A DNA stretch of 64,000 nt from Myxococcales bacterium. GTDB taxonomy: Bacteria; Myxococcota; Myxococcia; Myxococcales; JAKAPL01. Shown one piece after another: positions 1 through 9,055 of this stretch (positions within the stretch are counted from its first letter, which is position 1; each line of letters begins with the position of its first letter). The notes below the pieces were generated by a model. That model saw nothing but the letters and a program-made list of their open reading frames with translations, did not search any database and was not told where the DNA came from. A program made the position numbers and the translations under genes. The stretch lies in contig JAJXUD010000005.1 in the NCBI GenBank assembly GCA_021783235.1, forward strand, positions 35,364 to 99,363, given 5' to 3'.

Positions 1-11
1 GGCGCCGCCTC

Positions 12-3000
12 GTGCTCGCGAACGGCTGGATCCCGATCGGCCACGCCGTCGAGGAGGCGCAGCCGGCCGCGGGCGACGTTCGCGAACCGCCGCCCACCGG
101 GGACGTATTCTTCGCGCGAGCCGACGTCACGGCCGGGAGCCACGGCCTCTGGCTGCGGGTCGAATCCTCGGCGTCGCTCGCGGTGGACGTGGACGGCCGG
201 CGCGTCCTCACCCGGGATCTCTTCCGGCGCGAGCTCGGCAGGCAGAGCTGGAGCCACGTGGAGCTTCCACCCGGGAGCCACGATCTCTGGGTCGAGGCGA
301 TCGCCGGAGGCTCGGGGACTGGCTTCCGCCTCTGGGCCCTGCCCGACGACGGCGCGCACCCAGCCCCACTCTCCCCGCGGACCCTCTCGAAGCGGCTCTC
401 GGAGAGGCTCGGCGACGCGGCCGCCGCCGCCGTCGCGGCCCTCGACGGCGCGGTCGCCGATCCCCCGGCCGCCCTGGCGCTCGTCGCCGAGGCGTCGGGC
501 CCCCTCGGCCGGACGGTGCGGGCGGACCTCTGGAGCGCCCTCGGGACCCTCGGCGACGAGGCGGCCCGCGGCCGATCCCGCGCCGATCTCGACGAGCTGC
601 TCTCGCGCGACCGCGGAGCCGACTGGGCCCGGCTGCGCCGCGCGGGAATCGAGCTGGACGCGGGCCAGCTCGACGACGCCGCCACCGACCTCGCGGCCAT
701 CGCGAAGCCCTCCCCCAGGCTCCTCGTCGCGCGCGGCCGGCTCTCGCTCGCCGCCGAGGCCGGCGCCCTCGCGCGGGCCCCCGTCGAGGCCGCGCTCGCC
801 CTCGATCCCGGCCACTGCCCCGCCCTAGAGCTCGAGCTCAGCCTTCTCGAGCAGGCCCAGGCGGTCAGGCTGCTCGAGCAGACGGTCGAGCGGCAGGCCC
901 ACTGCCCGGGTGGCCTCGGACGGCTCGCCTCCTTCCGGGCCAGCCGGCAGGGGCCGACGGCGCTCGTCCGGTTCTGGCGCGCTCGCCTCCAGCGCTCGCC
1001 CGCCGATCCGCACGCCGCCGCCGAGCTGGCCGAGGCGCTCCTCGGACTCGGCCGCTTCGGGCCGGCGGCCGAGGCGCTCCAGCTCCGCCTCGCTGCCTGG
1101 CCCGAGGATCTCGACGCCTGGCGCCGGCTCGGCCAGCTCTGGGCCACGGCGGGCGACGCGGAGAAGTCGCGGGAGGCCTTCGGCCACGCGCTCGCGCTCG
1201 ATCCCTCCGATCTCCGGCTCCGGCGAAGCCTCGACCTCTGGAAGGGTTCCGACGTCCTCGACGGGGCACTCCCCGACGCGGCGGGCGCGCTGAAGGGGCC
1301 CCTCTGGTCCGCCGACGCGAGCGCGCCGACGGCCACGCTCCTCGATTCGGGCGTAGCCTGGCTCCACCCGGACGGCAGCGTGACCGAGCGGGTCCGGACC
1401 GTCGAGCGGGTGATGGACCAGACGGCCCTGGGCCAGATCGCCGAGCTGCAGCTCCCACCGGGCGGGCTGCTCGTGGCGCTGCGGACCCACAAGCGCGACG
1501 GGAGCGTGTTCGACGCCGAGGCGACGACGGTCGGCGAGAAGGGGTCGCTCTCCGCCCCGGCGCTCCAGGTCGGCGACGACCTCGAGATCGACTACCTGGT
1601 CTCGAGCCCACCGCCGAGGCGAGGGCTCGGCGGCGCCGCCGAGCCGTTCTACTTCCAGGCCGGGGACAGCTCCCTCGAGCGCTCCCTCTACGTCGTGCGG
1701 TCGGACGCCGCGCCGATCACCGACCTGCACCAGCTGGAGCTGCCCCGGAGCTGGAAGCCGTGGAAGGGCAGCGGTTTTGTGGAGCGGACCCACGTGCCGG
1801 CGCTGGTCGACGAACCGAACGGACCACCGGGCGCCGACGTCTACCCATGGATCCAGGTGGGCCTCGGCGACGGCGGCCTCGAGCAGCTCGCCCGTTCGGT
1901 CGCCGATCAGCTCGCGCCTCGATCGGTCCCCGACGAGGGGATCCGAGCGCTGGCGGCGAAGGCGAAGGAGGCTGGGCCCCCCGGTGCACAGCTGAGGGCC
2001 CTCTGGAAGCTCCTCTCGGCGCGGATCCGCAGCGACAACCCTTCCCTCGCCGAGGCCGCGAGCGTCTCCCTGGCCCGCGGGCAAGGCGACCGGCTCTCGC
2101 CCCTGCGGGCGGCGCTCGCCGTGCTCGGCCTTCCGTCGCGGATCGTGCTCGCCTCGGGCTTGCAGGCGAGCGAGGAGCCGCGCCGCTTCGCCCGGCTCTC
2201 CGACTGGACCGACGCGCTCGTCCGGGTGGATCTGGCTGGGGCAGCGCCGATCTGGCTGGACCCGGCGCTGCGCTTCGCGCCGTTCGACGCGCTCCCGCCG
2301 GGGCTCTGCGGGCGGCCCGCGATCGAGCTGCCCGACGAAGGCGGCGAGCCGAGGCGCCTCGACCTGCCCGCCTGCCCCGAGCGCGCCGACGGCCCGCCCG
2401 GCCCCGAGGACCACCACTTCTCGCTGGCGCTCGAGCTGCATGCCGACGGCTCTGCGGAGGGGAAGGCGAGCGAGCGCTTCGGCGGCTTCGAGGCGGCCCT
2501 CGCCCACACCGCCGTCGACGGGCTCGACGACGCCCAGCGCCGGCAGGCGATCGAATCGGGTCTCGCCTCGGCGTTCCCGGGGGCCGTGCTCGAAGCGGCC
2601 CGCTTCGAGGTCGGGGCAGGACCGGGCGCCCCGCTCTCGCTCGACTACCGCTTCACCGTGCCCGCGCTGGCCCGAGACGAGGGGGGCGGCCGCTTCTCCA
2701 TCGTGCCGCACGGCTTCCCCGTGAAGCTCTCCGACCGCTACCTCCAGCTCGCTGCCCGCGACCTTCCGCTCGTCGTCGCGGAGGGGCAGCGGCCCGACGT
2801 GACCGTCGCCCTGAAGCTGCCCCCCGGCGCCCGGCTCGAGGGGCTCTCGCCCGCGCCCTTGCGGATCGACGGCCCGTTCGGCAGCTACGTCCGGGAGGAG
2901 CGGCGGAGCGGCTCGACGGTCGAGGTCCACGAGCGGCTCGTGCTGCCGCCGCAGCGGATCCCCGCCGGCCGCTACGCCGACTTCGCCGGCTTCGCGAGCG

Positions 3001-3056
3001 CGGTGGATCGCGCCGAGGAGGAGCGGGTCGAGTACGCCCTTCCCGCCGGCAGCTGA
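12..3056 (+). CDS. TPR-repeat protein with DUF3857/transglutaminase-like C-terminal region; 5' end possibly outside the window
   Basis: 1014-aa ORF; TPR-like helices in the middle, then DUF3857-like segment and a transglutaminase-like core (GDRLSPLRAALAVLGLPSRIV). The usual GDCKDK Cys appears to be absent. Confidence 0.7.
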   Translation: MLANGWIPIGHAVEEAQPAAGDVREPPPTGDVFFARADVTAGSHGLWLRVESSASLAVDVDGRRVLTRDLFRRELGRQSWSHVELPPGSHDLWVEAIAGGSGTGFRLWALPDDGAHPAPLSPRTLSKRLSERLGDAAAAAVAALDGAVADPPAALALVAEASGPLGRTVRADLWSALGTLGDEAARGRSRADLDELLSRDRGADWARLRRAGIELDAGQLDDAATDLAAIAKPSPRLLVARGRLSLAAEAGALARAPVEAALALDPGHCPALELELSLLEQAQAVRLLEQTVERQAHCPGGLGRLASFRASRQGPTALVRFWRARLQRSPADPHAAAELAEALLGLGRFGPAAEALQLRLAAWPEDLDAWRRLGQLWATAGDAEKSREAFGHALALDPSDLRLRRSLDLWKGSDVLDGALPDAAGALKGPLWSADASAPTATLLDSGVAWLHPDGSVTERVRTVERVMDQTALGQIAELQLPPGGLLVALRTHKRDGSVFDAEATTVGEKGSLSAPALQVGDDLEIDYLVSSPPPRRGLGGAAEPFYFQAGDSSLERSLYVVRSDAAPITDLHQLELPRSWKPWKGSGFVERTHVPALVDEPNGPPGADVYPWIQVGLGDGGLEQLARSVADQLAPRSVPDEGIRALAAKAKEAGPPGAQLRALWKLLSARIRSDNPSLAEAASVSLARGQGDRLSPLRAALAVLGLPSRIVLASGLQASEEPRRFARLSDWTDALVRVDLAGAAPIWLDPALRFAPFDALPPGLCGRPAIELPDEGGEPRRLDLPACPERADGPPGPEDHHFSLALELHADGSAEGKASERFGGFEAALAHTAVDGLDDAQRRQAIESGLASAFPGAVLEAARFEVGAGPGAPLSLDYRFTVPALARDEGGGRFSIVPHGFPVKLSDRYLQLAARDLPLVVAEGQRPDVTVALKLPPGARLEGLSPAPLRIDGPFGSYVREERRSGSTVEVHERLVLPPQRIPAGRYADFAGFASAVDRAEEERVEYALPAGS

Positions 3057-4220
3057 TCAGACGAGCCGCGCGCAGAGCTCGCCGTGGAGGTCGAGCCCCC
3101 GCTCGGTCAGCGCGAGCCGATCCCGAGAGAGGCTCGCGAGGCCGAGCTCGGCGAGAGGCCGCGCGCGCTCGCGGAGCGCCGCCGCGTCCGCCCCACCGAA
3201 GGCCGCGGCGAAGGCCGCGAGGTCGAGCCCTTCGACCAGCCGGAGGCCGAGGAAGATCCGCTCCGATCGGCGTGCGTCCCGGTCGAGCGGATCGCGCTCG
3301 CCCGGCGGCAGCTCACCGCGCTCGAGCGACTCGAAGTAGGGACCGGTGGGGCGCGCGTTGGTGTAGCGCCCGGTGGCGAGCGCCCCCGCCGCGCCCACCC
3401 CGAGCCCGAGGTACGGCTCGGCGAGCCAGTAGCCGAGGTTGTGGCGCGCGCGGTGCCCCTCGCGCGCGTGGTTCGAGATCTCGTAGCGCGGCAAGCCCCC
3501 CGAGGCGAGCTCTTCGCGAACCGCCCCGCCCATTGCCGCCTGGTCGTCCGCGTCCGGCAGCCGCAGGCGACCGCTCCGCGCGAGGCGCGCCATCGGCACC
3601 TCGACGGCCAGCTCGTCGAGCGTCAGCGCGTAGGCCGAGACATGGGGGACGCCGAGCGACGCCGTCCGGCGCGCGTCGCTCGCCGCGCCCTCGATCGTCT
3701 GCCCGCGGGCGCCATAGATGAGGTCGACCGAGACGCTCGCGAAGCCGGCCTCGAGCGCGGCCCCGACCGCGCGAGACGCCTCCTCGCCCCGGTGGCGCCG
3801 CCCGAGCGCCTTGAGCGTGGCGTCGTCGAACGACTGAACCCCCAAAGAGATCCGCGTGACGCCCGCCGCGCGGATGGCCGCGAAGCGATCCGCGGCGCCG
3901 TCCTCGGGGTTCGCCTCGAGCGAGACCTCCGCCCCTTCGGAGAGGCCGAGCCGCCGGTCGATCGCCTCGAGGATCCGGGCGAAGAAGGCCGGTTCCCAGA
4001 GCGACGGCGTGCCACCCCCGAAGAAGACGCTCCGCGCCGGCCCGAGGGGCGCGAAGCCGTCCGCGCGCCGATCGAGCTCGGCGAGCACGGCGGCGGCGTA
4101 GCGCTCGCCGGGGATGGTTCGCGCCACCTCCACCGCGAAGTCGCAGTAGGGACAGTGCGAGAGGCAGTAGGGAAAATGAATGTAGACGCCGAGGGACGCG
4201 GCTACTTCCCCGCCGGCCAC
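3057..4220 (-). CDS. hemW: Radical SAM coproporphyrinogen III oxidase-like protein HemW
   Basis: GVYIHFPYCLSHCPYCDF (CxxxCxxC), FFGGGTPSLW, SLGVQSFDD, HNLGYWLAEPYLGLGVGA. Start taken as GTG at 4220 inside the longer ORF; overlaps the next gene by about 19 bp. Confidence 0.9.
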   Translation of the reverse strand: MAGGEVAASLGVYIHFPYCLSHCPYCDFAVEVARTIPGERYAAAVLAELDRRADGFAPLGPARSVFFGGGTPSLWEPAFFARILEAIDRRLGLSEGAEVSLEANPEDGAADRFAAIRAAGVTRISLGVQSFDDATLKALGRRHRGEEASRAVGAALEAGFASVSVDLIYGARGQTIEGAASDARRTASLGVPHVSAYALTLDELAVEVPMARLARSGRLRLPDADDQAAMGGAVREELASGGLPRYEISNHAREGHRARHNLGYWLAEPYLGLGVGAAGALATGRYTNARPTGPYFESLERGELPPGERDPLDRDARRSERIFLGLRLVEGLDLAAFAAAFGGADAAALRERARPLAELGLASLSRDRLALTERGLDLHGELCARLV

Positions 4221-5176
4221 TGGCCATCCACGCAATCGATCTCCGGGCCGCCCCCCGGCAGGAAGAAGCCGAGCATCACGCACATCTCCTCTGGGAATGA
4301 AACGACCGAGGGGCCCGAGTTGATCCATTCGCAGTGCGTGTGCAGCGTGTCGCCCGAGTGAAGCTGGAACATCGAGCTCTCGGGGAACGACTCCATCACT
4401 GGGTTGAACTGCTCGTCGGCGGTCCAGGTCGGGTCGGAGATGAGCTGCGCCTTCGTTCCGTCGGGATGGATCACCTCGGTGTAGGCCGAGACGCCGAGGC
4501 CGTGCATGTGCTCGGCGACGAGGAAGAAGTCGAGGTCCTGCTGCACGGGGCAGCTCCGATCGGCCGACTGCGGGCTGCTGTCGTTCGGCTGGAGCTCGAA
4601 CTGCGTGTCCACGTTGGTGAAGAAACCCGCCGCCTGGTAGCGCGGGGACGGATCGGCGTACTCGATGTCGATGACCCCTTCCCCCTGAGCCGCCTGGCTG
4701 CTCGTGTCGATGAAGTGGGTGTTGAACATGAGCGACTCGCCCTGGTGCAGCTCGAAGGCGACTCCCGAGGGCAGCTTCTCGAAGATGTCGGCGGTCCCTT
4801 CGCCCCCGATGGCGCCGAGGAAGCGGACCGAGAGCATGTCGTCGTTCGTACAGGGCCGGCTCGTGCCGACCGGCGCGGTCATGGAGGTGGCGTAGACCGC
4901 GATGTGGTGGCCGAAGGTCGACTGCTCTCCCCGGACGTCCAGCACCAGCTGGTCTGCGGCCGCGGGCCCCGCGACGTACTGGCACCAGATCTGATCCTGC
5001 CCCGGCCCGATGTCGACGACGGGCGTCACGTAGCGCGTGTAGCCCGCCGGAGCGGGCGGGGGATCGAAGCCCGGGATGTACTGGCTGGCCTGCGTGGCGG
5101 ACGCGGGTCCCGCCCCCTTGCCACAGGCGGCGAGAAGCGCCGCACAGCCCACGCACCAGAGGATCGACCGCCCCAT
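4202..5176 (-). CDS. Copper type II ascorbate-dependent monooxygenase (PHM/DBM)-like lipoprotein
   Basis: Lipobox LLAAC; FGHHIAVY, NTHF, AEHMHGLG and FPEEMC match the PHM-type Cu ligand pattern (HH, H, HxH, M). Confidence 0.75.
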   Translation of the reverse strand: MGRSILWCVGCAALLAACGKGAGPASATQASQYIPGFDPPPAPAGYTRYVTPVVDIGPGQDQIWCQYVAGPAAADQLVLDVRGEQSTFGHHIAVYATSMTAPVGTSRPCTNDDMLSVRFLGAIGGEGTADIFEKLPSGVAFELHQGESLMFNTHFIDTSSQAAQGEGVIDIEYADPSPRYQAAGFFTNVDTQFELQPNDSSPQSADRSCPVQQDLDFFLVAEHMHGLGVSAYTEVIHPDGTKAQLISDPTWTADEQFNPVMESFPESSMFQLHSGDTLHTHCEWINSGPSVVSFPEEMCVMLGFFLPGGGPEIDCVDGQWPAGK

Positions 5177-5198
5177 GAGACGCCTCCTCGAGAACTCG

Positions 5199-5633
5199 TC
5201 AGCCCGCGTCGCCGCTGCCGCCGTCGGCGGCGGGGTACGCCGGACAGATCCCCGCGTCGTTCGCCGCGCACTCGAGCGGGATGCAGGCCTGCCCCTGGTA
5301 GCAACAGGCGCCGCTCCCGCAGGCCGCGTTGCTCGGACAGCCGATGGAGATACAGAACTTGGCGTTGGTCTGGGTGGGCTCGAGGTCGACGGCGCAGACC
5401 AGGTTCGCGCCGTTCGGGTAGCCGGCGCACTCGCCACCGCCCTGGGAGCAATAGGCGCCGATGTTCGATGCGTTGCCCGTCGAGCAGGCCGACGGAGAGC
5501 AGCTGCCAACGGGCGACGCGACGCAGCCCGTCCCGGCATCGGCCGCGGGCCCCGCGTCCCGCGGCCGAGAACCAGCCGCGCCGCCGCAGGCAACGAGCGC
5601 AATGACCAGAATCAAGCCGCTGAGTTGGCGCAT
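5199..5633 (-). CDS. Cys-rich lipoprotein
   Basis: MRQLSGLILVIALVACGG lipoprotein signal; numerous Cys. Confidence 0.65.
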   Translation of the reverse strand: MRQLSGLILVIALVACGGAAGSRPRDAGPAADAGTGCVASPVGSCSPSACSTGNASNIGAYCSQGGGECAGYPNGANLVCAVDLEPTQTNAKFCISIGCPSNAACGSGACCYQGQACIPLECAANDAGICPAYPAADGGSGDAG

Positions 5634-5707
5634 GCTCTAGCGAAACAGCACATCAGGGACGGAAGTTCAAGCCCTCGCCGAGGAGCTGATCCCGCTCGGC
5701 GCCGTCG

Positions 5708-7738
5708 CTACTTCGCGAGGTCGATCTCGATGGTCGTGTCATCGCCGAGCTGCGCCCGGAGCCGGTCGAGCTCCCGCCGAAGCAGCTCGTTCTGGCCCCG
5801 TTGCGCCTCGAGATCCGCTTGCAGCTTGCGGACGGCGGGATCGGCCTTGCCGGCCGGCGCGGAGGCAGCCTGCTTGGCCCGCAGCGCCTTGAGCTCCGCG
5901 GAGACGTCCGAGAGCCGCACCCGCAGGGAGGCGAGCTCCTTGTCGCTCGCCGCCGCGGCGGGCTTCGGCGCCGGGGCCTGCTCGAGCTGCTGGGTCAGCG
6001 AGGCGACCCGGGCGTCCCGTTCGTGGAGCTGCTGGGAGAGGGCGGCGATCTGGGAGGCGAGGTCGTCCTGCAGCTCCTCGCGCCCGCTTCGCGCCCGCTC
6101 GAGCTCGGCGCGCAGCCCCGCGGTCTCTTCCTCCCGGGACGACAGATCGGCCTCGAGCTGGACGATTCGACCCTCGAGCTGGGCCGCCCGCGCCTGCCAC
6201 TCGCGGTCGGACTCCTGGAGGGCGTCGAGCTGCCCCTTCGTCTCGAACAGCTCGCTCGAGGCCTCCGCGAGCCGCTGCTCGGCGCCATGCCGCTCGCCCT
6301 CCGACGCCTCGAGATCGACCTTGGCCTTGGCCTCGAGGGCCGCGAGCCTCTCCTCGAGCTCCTTGGCCCGTCCCAGCGCATCGTCCCGCGCCTTCTCGAG
6401 CTCGGGAAGCTTCCCGCGGAGCGACTCGAGCTCGCCAGTCAGCTCGGCCGCGATGGCCCGGGCGCCCTCGAGCGCGCCCTCGAGCTCGACGAGCCGCGCG
6501 GCCTCGGCCTCGGCGCGCGCCCGTTCGGCGTCGAGGTCGGCGGCCACCGATCCCGAGCGGGCGCGCTCCGCGTCGATCTCCTGCCGCGAGGCCTCGAGCT
6601 CGCCCTGCAGCGCGGCGACCTCGATCTTCGCCTCCGAGAGCTTCTCGTTCGTCTCGGCGAAGCGCCCCCGCTCATCGGCGAGCGACGCCTCGAGCTCAGC
6701 CGCCGCCTTGCCCCGCTGCTCCAGCTCGCCCGAGAGCCGCTCGTTCTCCTGCCCGAGATGCTCGGCCTCTTCCTGCAAGAGCCGGAGCCGCTGATCGGCC
6801 TCGGCGAGGCGCGCCGCCCAGTCCTGCTCGGCCCGCTCGCGCTCGCGCAGCGCCTCGTTCGTCAGCTCCGAGAGGCTCTGCGCCCGCTCGACCGACTCTG
6901 CCTTGGCGCCCTGGGCCTCCTCGAGCTCCTTCTCGAGCGCCTGGAGCCGCTGCGACGCCTGGGCGAGCTGCGCCTCGAGCGAGCGCTTCGCCTCGGCGAG
7001 CTGCGCGCTCGAGGTCCGAGCGCCCGCGAGCTCCTGGTCGAGCGACTGGAGCGCCTCCTGGGCCTGCCCGAAGGCCTGTTTCGCCCGGGCGAGCAGCTCG
7101 TCCTTCGCCTTCACCCGGTCGCGGAAGAAGGCGAGCTTCTCTTCGGGCGAGCCGCCGAGGGAGGCCCGCGGCTCCGGGGCCGCGTCGGCGAAAGGGTCGG
7201 CGATGCGCGGCCGCGCCGTCGCCTGCCCAGCGGAGAGCCGGAGCGGCGGTGGACCTGCGGGAGCGGCGAGCGGCGGCGGGGCCCGCGTGGCGTCGTCGAC
7301 GATGTCGAGGAGATCCTCGGTCGAGAGCTCCTCGGGCGAGCCGCTGCCCGAAGGCGCCTCCTCCCACCCGAGGCTCACGAGCGAGGCGGCGCGCCTCACG
7401 AGCTCGGACGGGTCGGCCCCGGGCGCGAGGTAGTCGTTCGCTGGGGTCTTGCTCGCCCGGTGGGCCTCGGTGGCGGCGGCGTCCTGCGCCCCGGGCACGA
7501 GCACGATGGGGACGTCCGCGAGCCCCGGCGCGCGCCGCAGCCGGTTGCAGAACGAGAAGCCGCTCATGTCGGGCAAGGCCGAGGCGACCACGAAGAGATC
7601 GGGGCGCGCGGCGCGCGCCTTGGCGAGCGCCTTCTCGCCGTCGGGAAGCGAGGCCACCGAGGCGCCCGCGGCCTGGAGCGCCCGGCCAAAGGCCTCGGCT
7701 CGCGCGAGATCCGGTTCGACGAGGACGATGGTCTTCAA
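5708..7738 (-). CDS. AglZ/FrzS-like pseudo-receiver domain plus long coiled coil
   Basis: TTG start; N-terminal receiver fold (MKTIVLVEPD...FVVASALPDMSGFSFCNRLR) followed by about 500 aa of Glu/Ala/Leu heptad coiled coil and an acidic C-terminus. Confidence 0.75.
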   Translation of the reverse strand: MKTIVLVEPDLARAEAFGRALQAAGASVASLPDGEKALAKARAARPDLFVVASALPDMSGFSFCNRLRRAPGLADVPIVLVPGAQDAAATEAHRASKTPANDYLAPGADPSELVRRAASLVSLGWEEAPSGSGSPEELSTEDLLDIVDDATRAPPPLAAPAGPPPLRLSAGQATARPRIADPFADAAPEPRASLGGSPEEKLAFFRDRVKAKDELLARAKQAFGQAQEALQSLDQELAGARTSSAQLAEAKRSLEAQLAQASQRLQALEKELEEAQGAKAESVERAQSLSELTNEALRERERAEQDWAARLAEADQRLRLLQEEAEHLGQENERLSGELEQRGKAAAELEASLADERGRFAETNEKLSEAKIEVAALQGELEASRQEIDAERARSGSVAADLDAERARAEAEAARLVELEGALEGARAIAAELTGELESLRGKLPELEKARDDALGRAKELEERLAALEAKAKVDLEASEGERHGAEQRLAEASSELFETKGQLDALQESDREWQARAAQLEGRIVQLEADLSSREEETAGLRAELERARSGREELQDDLASQIAALSQQLHERDARVASLTQQLEQAPAPKPAAAASDKELASLRVRLSDVSAELKALRAKQAASAPAGKADPAVRKLQADLEAQRGQNELLRRELDRLRAQLGDDTTIEIDLAK

Positions 7739-7887
7739 ACCGGCGGCGCCGCTCCCGTGAAGGTCCAGCCCACGAATCTACCAGCCTCCCGCCGGCGCCC
7801 CAAGCCCTCCAGGCCGTCTGGGGCGGCTATTGACCGGGCGGGGGGAGGCCGTTAGAAGCCGAGCCTTCCCGCCGCCGGGGGGAGCAC

Positions 7888-8988
7888 ATGGCCACGGAGC
7901 TGAGCGTCACCTCCACCCGCATCCGCTTCGACAACCCGTTCCTGCTGGGCTCCGGCCCGCCCGGGACCAACGCGAGAGTCATCGCGAAGTCCTACGACCT
8001 CGGCTGGGGCGGGGTCGTCTGCAAGACCATCAGCCTCGACGCGAGCAAGGTGGTGAACACCGCGCCGCGCTACGGCAAGCTCGAGGCGCGCGAGACCGGC
8101 GAGGTGGTCGGCTTCGAGAACATCGAGCTCATCTCCGATCGCGACTTCGACAGCTGGCGGCGCGAGCTGCGCGAGCTCAAGCGCGACTATCCGCACAAGG
8201 TGCTGATCGCCTCCATCATGGAGGAGTACCGCAAGGAGGCCTGGCAGGAGATCGTCCGGGCGATCCAGGAGACGGGCGTCGACGGCCTCGAGCTCAACCT
8301 CTCGTGCCCTCACGGCCTCCCCGAGCGGCGCATGGGGATGGCGATGGGCGAGGACCCGGCGCTGGTGCGCGAGGTGGTCGCCTGGGTCCACGAGGTCGCG
8401 ACGATCCCCGTCTGGGCGAAGCTGACCCCGAACGTCGGCAACGTGGTCGATCCGGCGACGGCGGCGCTCGAGGGCGGCGCCGACGGCCTCTCGCTCATCA
8501 ACACGATCCTCTCGATCGTCGGGGTGAACCTCGCGACGCTGCGCCCGATGCCGACGGTCGAGGGCTACACGGTCCCCGGCGGCTACTCCGGGCAGGCGGT
8601 CCGCCCCATCGCGCTGCGGCACGTGATGGAGGTGGCCCGGGCGCACCCCGGCGTCGCCCTCTCGGGCATGGGCGGGATCGAGACCGGCGGCCACGCGGTG
8701 CAGTTCATGCTGCTCGGCGCCAGCACGGTCCAGGTCTGCACGGGCGCGATGCTGCGGGGCTACGAGATCATCGCCGAGCTGAAAGACGAGCTCTCGCGCT
8801 TCATGACCGACCACGGCTTTGGACGCGTCGCCGACTTCGTGGGCAAGAGCCTCCCCTACTTCACGACCCACGCCGACCTCGTCGGGCGGCAGGCGGCCGC
8901 GAAGGAGGCGCGCGCCGGCAAGCGCCACCGAGACGACGAGTGGCAGGGCGCGATCGCAAAGGAGACCGACGCGCTGACCGCGAAGTAG
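7888..8988 (+). CDS. preA: Dihydropyrimidine dehydrogenase catalytic subunit (PreA-like), lacking the C-terminal ferredoxin domain
   Basis: ELNLSCPHGLPERRMGMAMGEDP, WAKLTPNV, GQAVRPIALR, GASTVQVCTGAML motifs of the DHPD/DHOD family; no CxxCxxCxxxC motif at the C-terminus. Confidence 0.82.
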   Translation: MATELSVTSTRIRFDNPFLLGSGPPGTNARVIAKSYDLGWGGVVCKTISLDASKVVNTAPRYGKLEARETGEVVGFENIELISDRDFDSWRRELRELKRDYPHKVLIASIMEEYRKEAWQEIVRAIQETGVDGLELNLSCPHGLPERRMGMAMGEDPALVREVVAWVHEVATIPVWAKLTPNVGNVVDPATAALEGGADGLSLINTILSIVGVNLATLRPMPTVEGYTVPGGYSGQAVRPIALRHVMEVARAHPGVALSGMGGIETGGHAVQFMLLGASTVQVCTGAMLRGYEIIAELKDELSRFMTDHGFGRVADFVGKSLPYFTTHADLVGRQAAAKEARAGKRHRDDEWQGAIAKETDALTAK

Positions 8989-9055
8989 CCCCTCGACCGC
9001 GCGCGGCCGTGCGGGCCGTGCTCGCGCCGGGGGACCGAGAGGCGGAGGAGATCCC

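Noticed and set aside
5739-6200. Alternative minus-strand ORFs inside the coiled-coil gene
   Set aside because: Different-frame Arg/Gly/Ala-rich artefacts of GC-rich heptad coding sequence.
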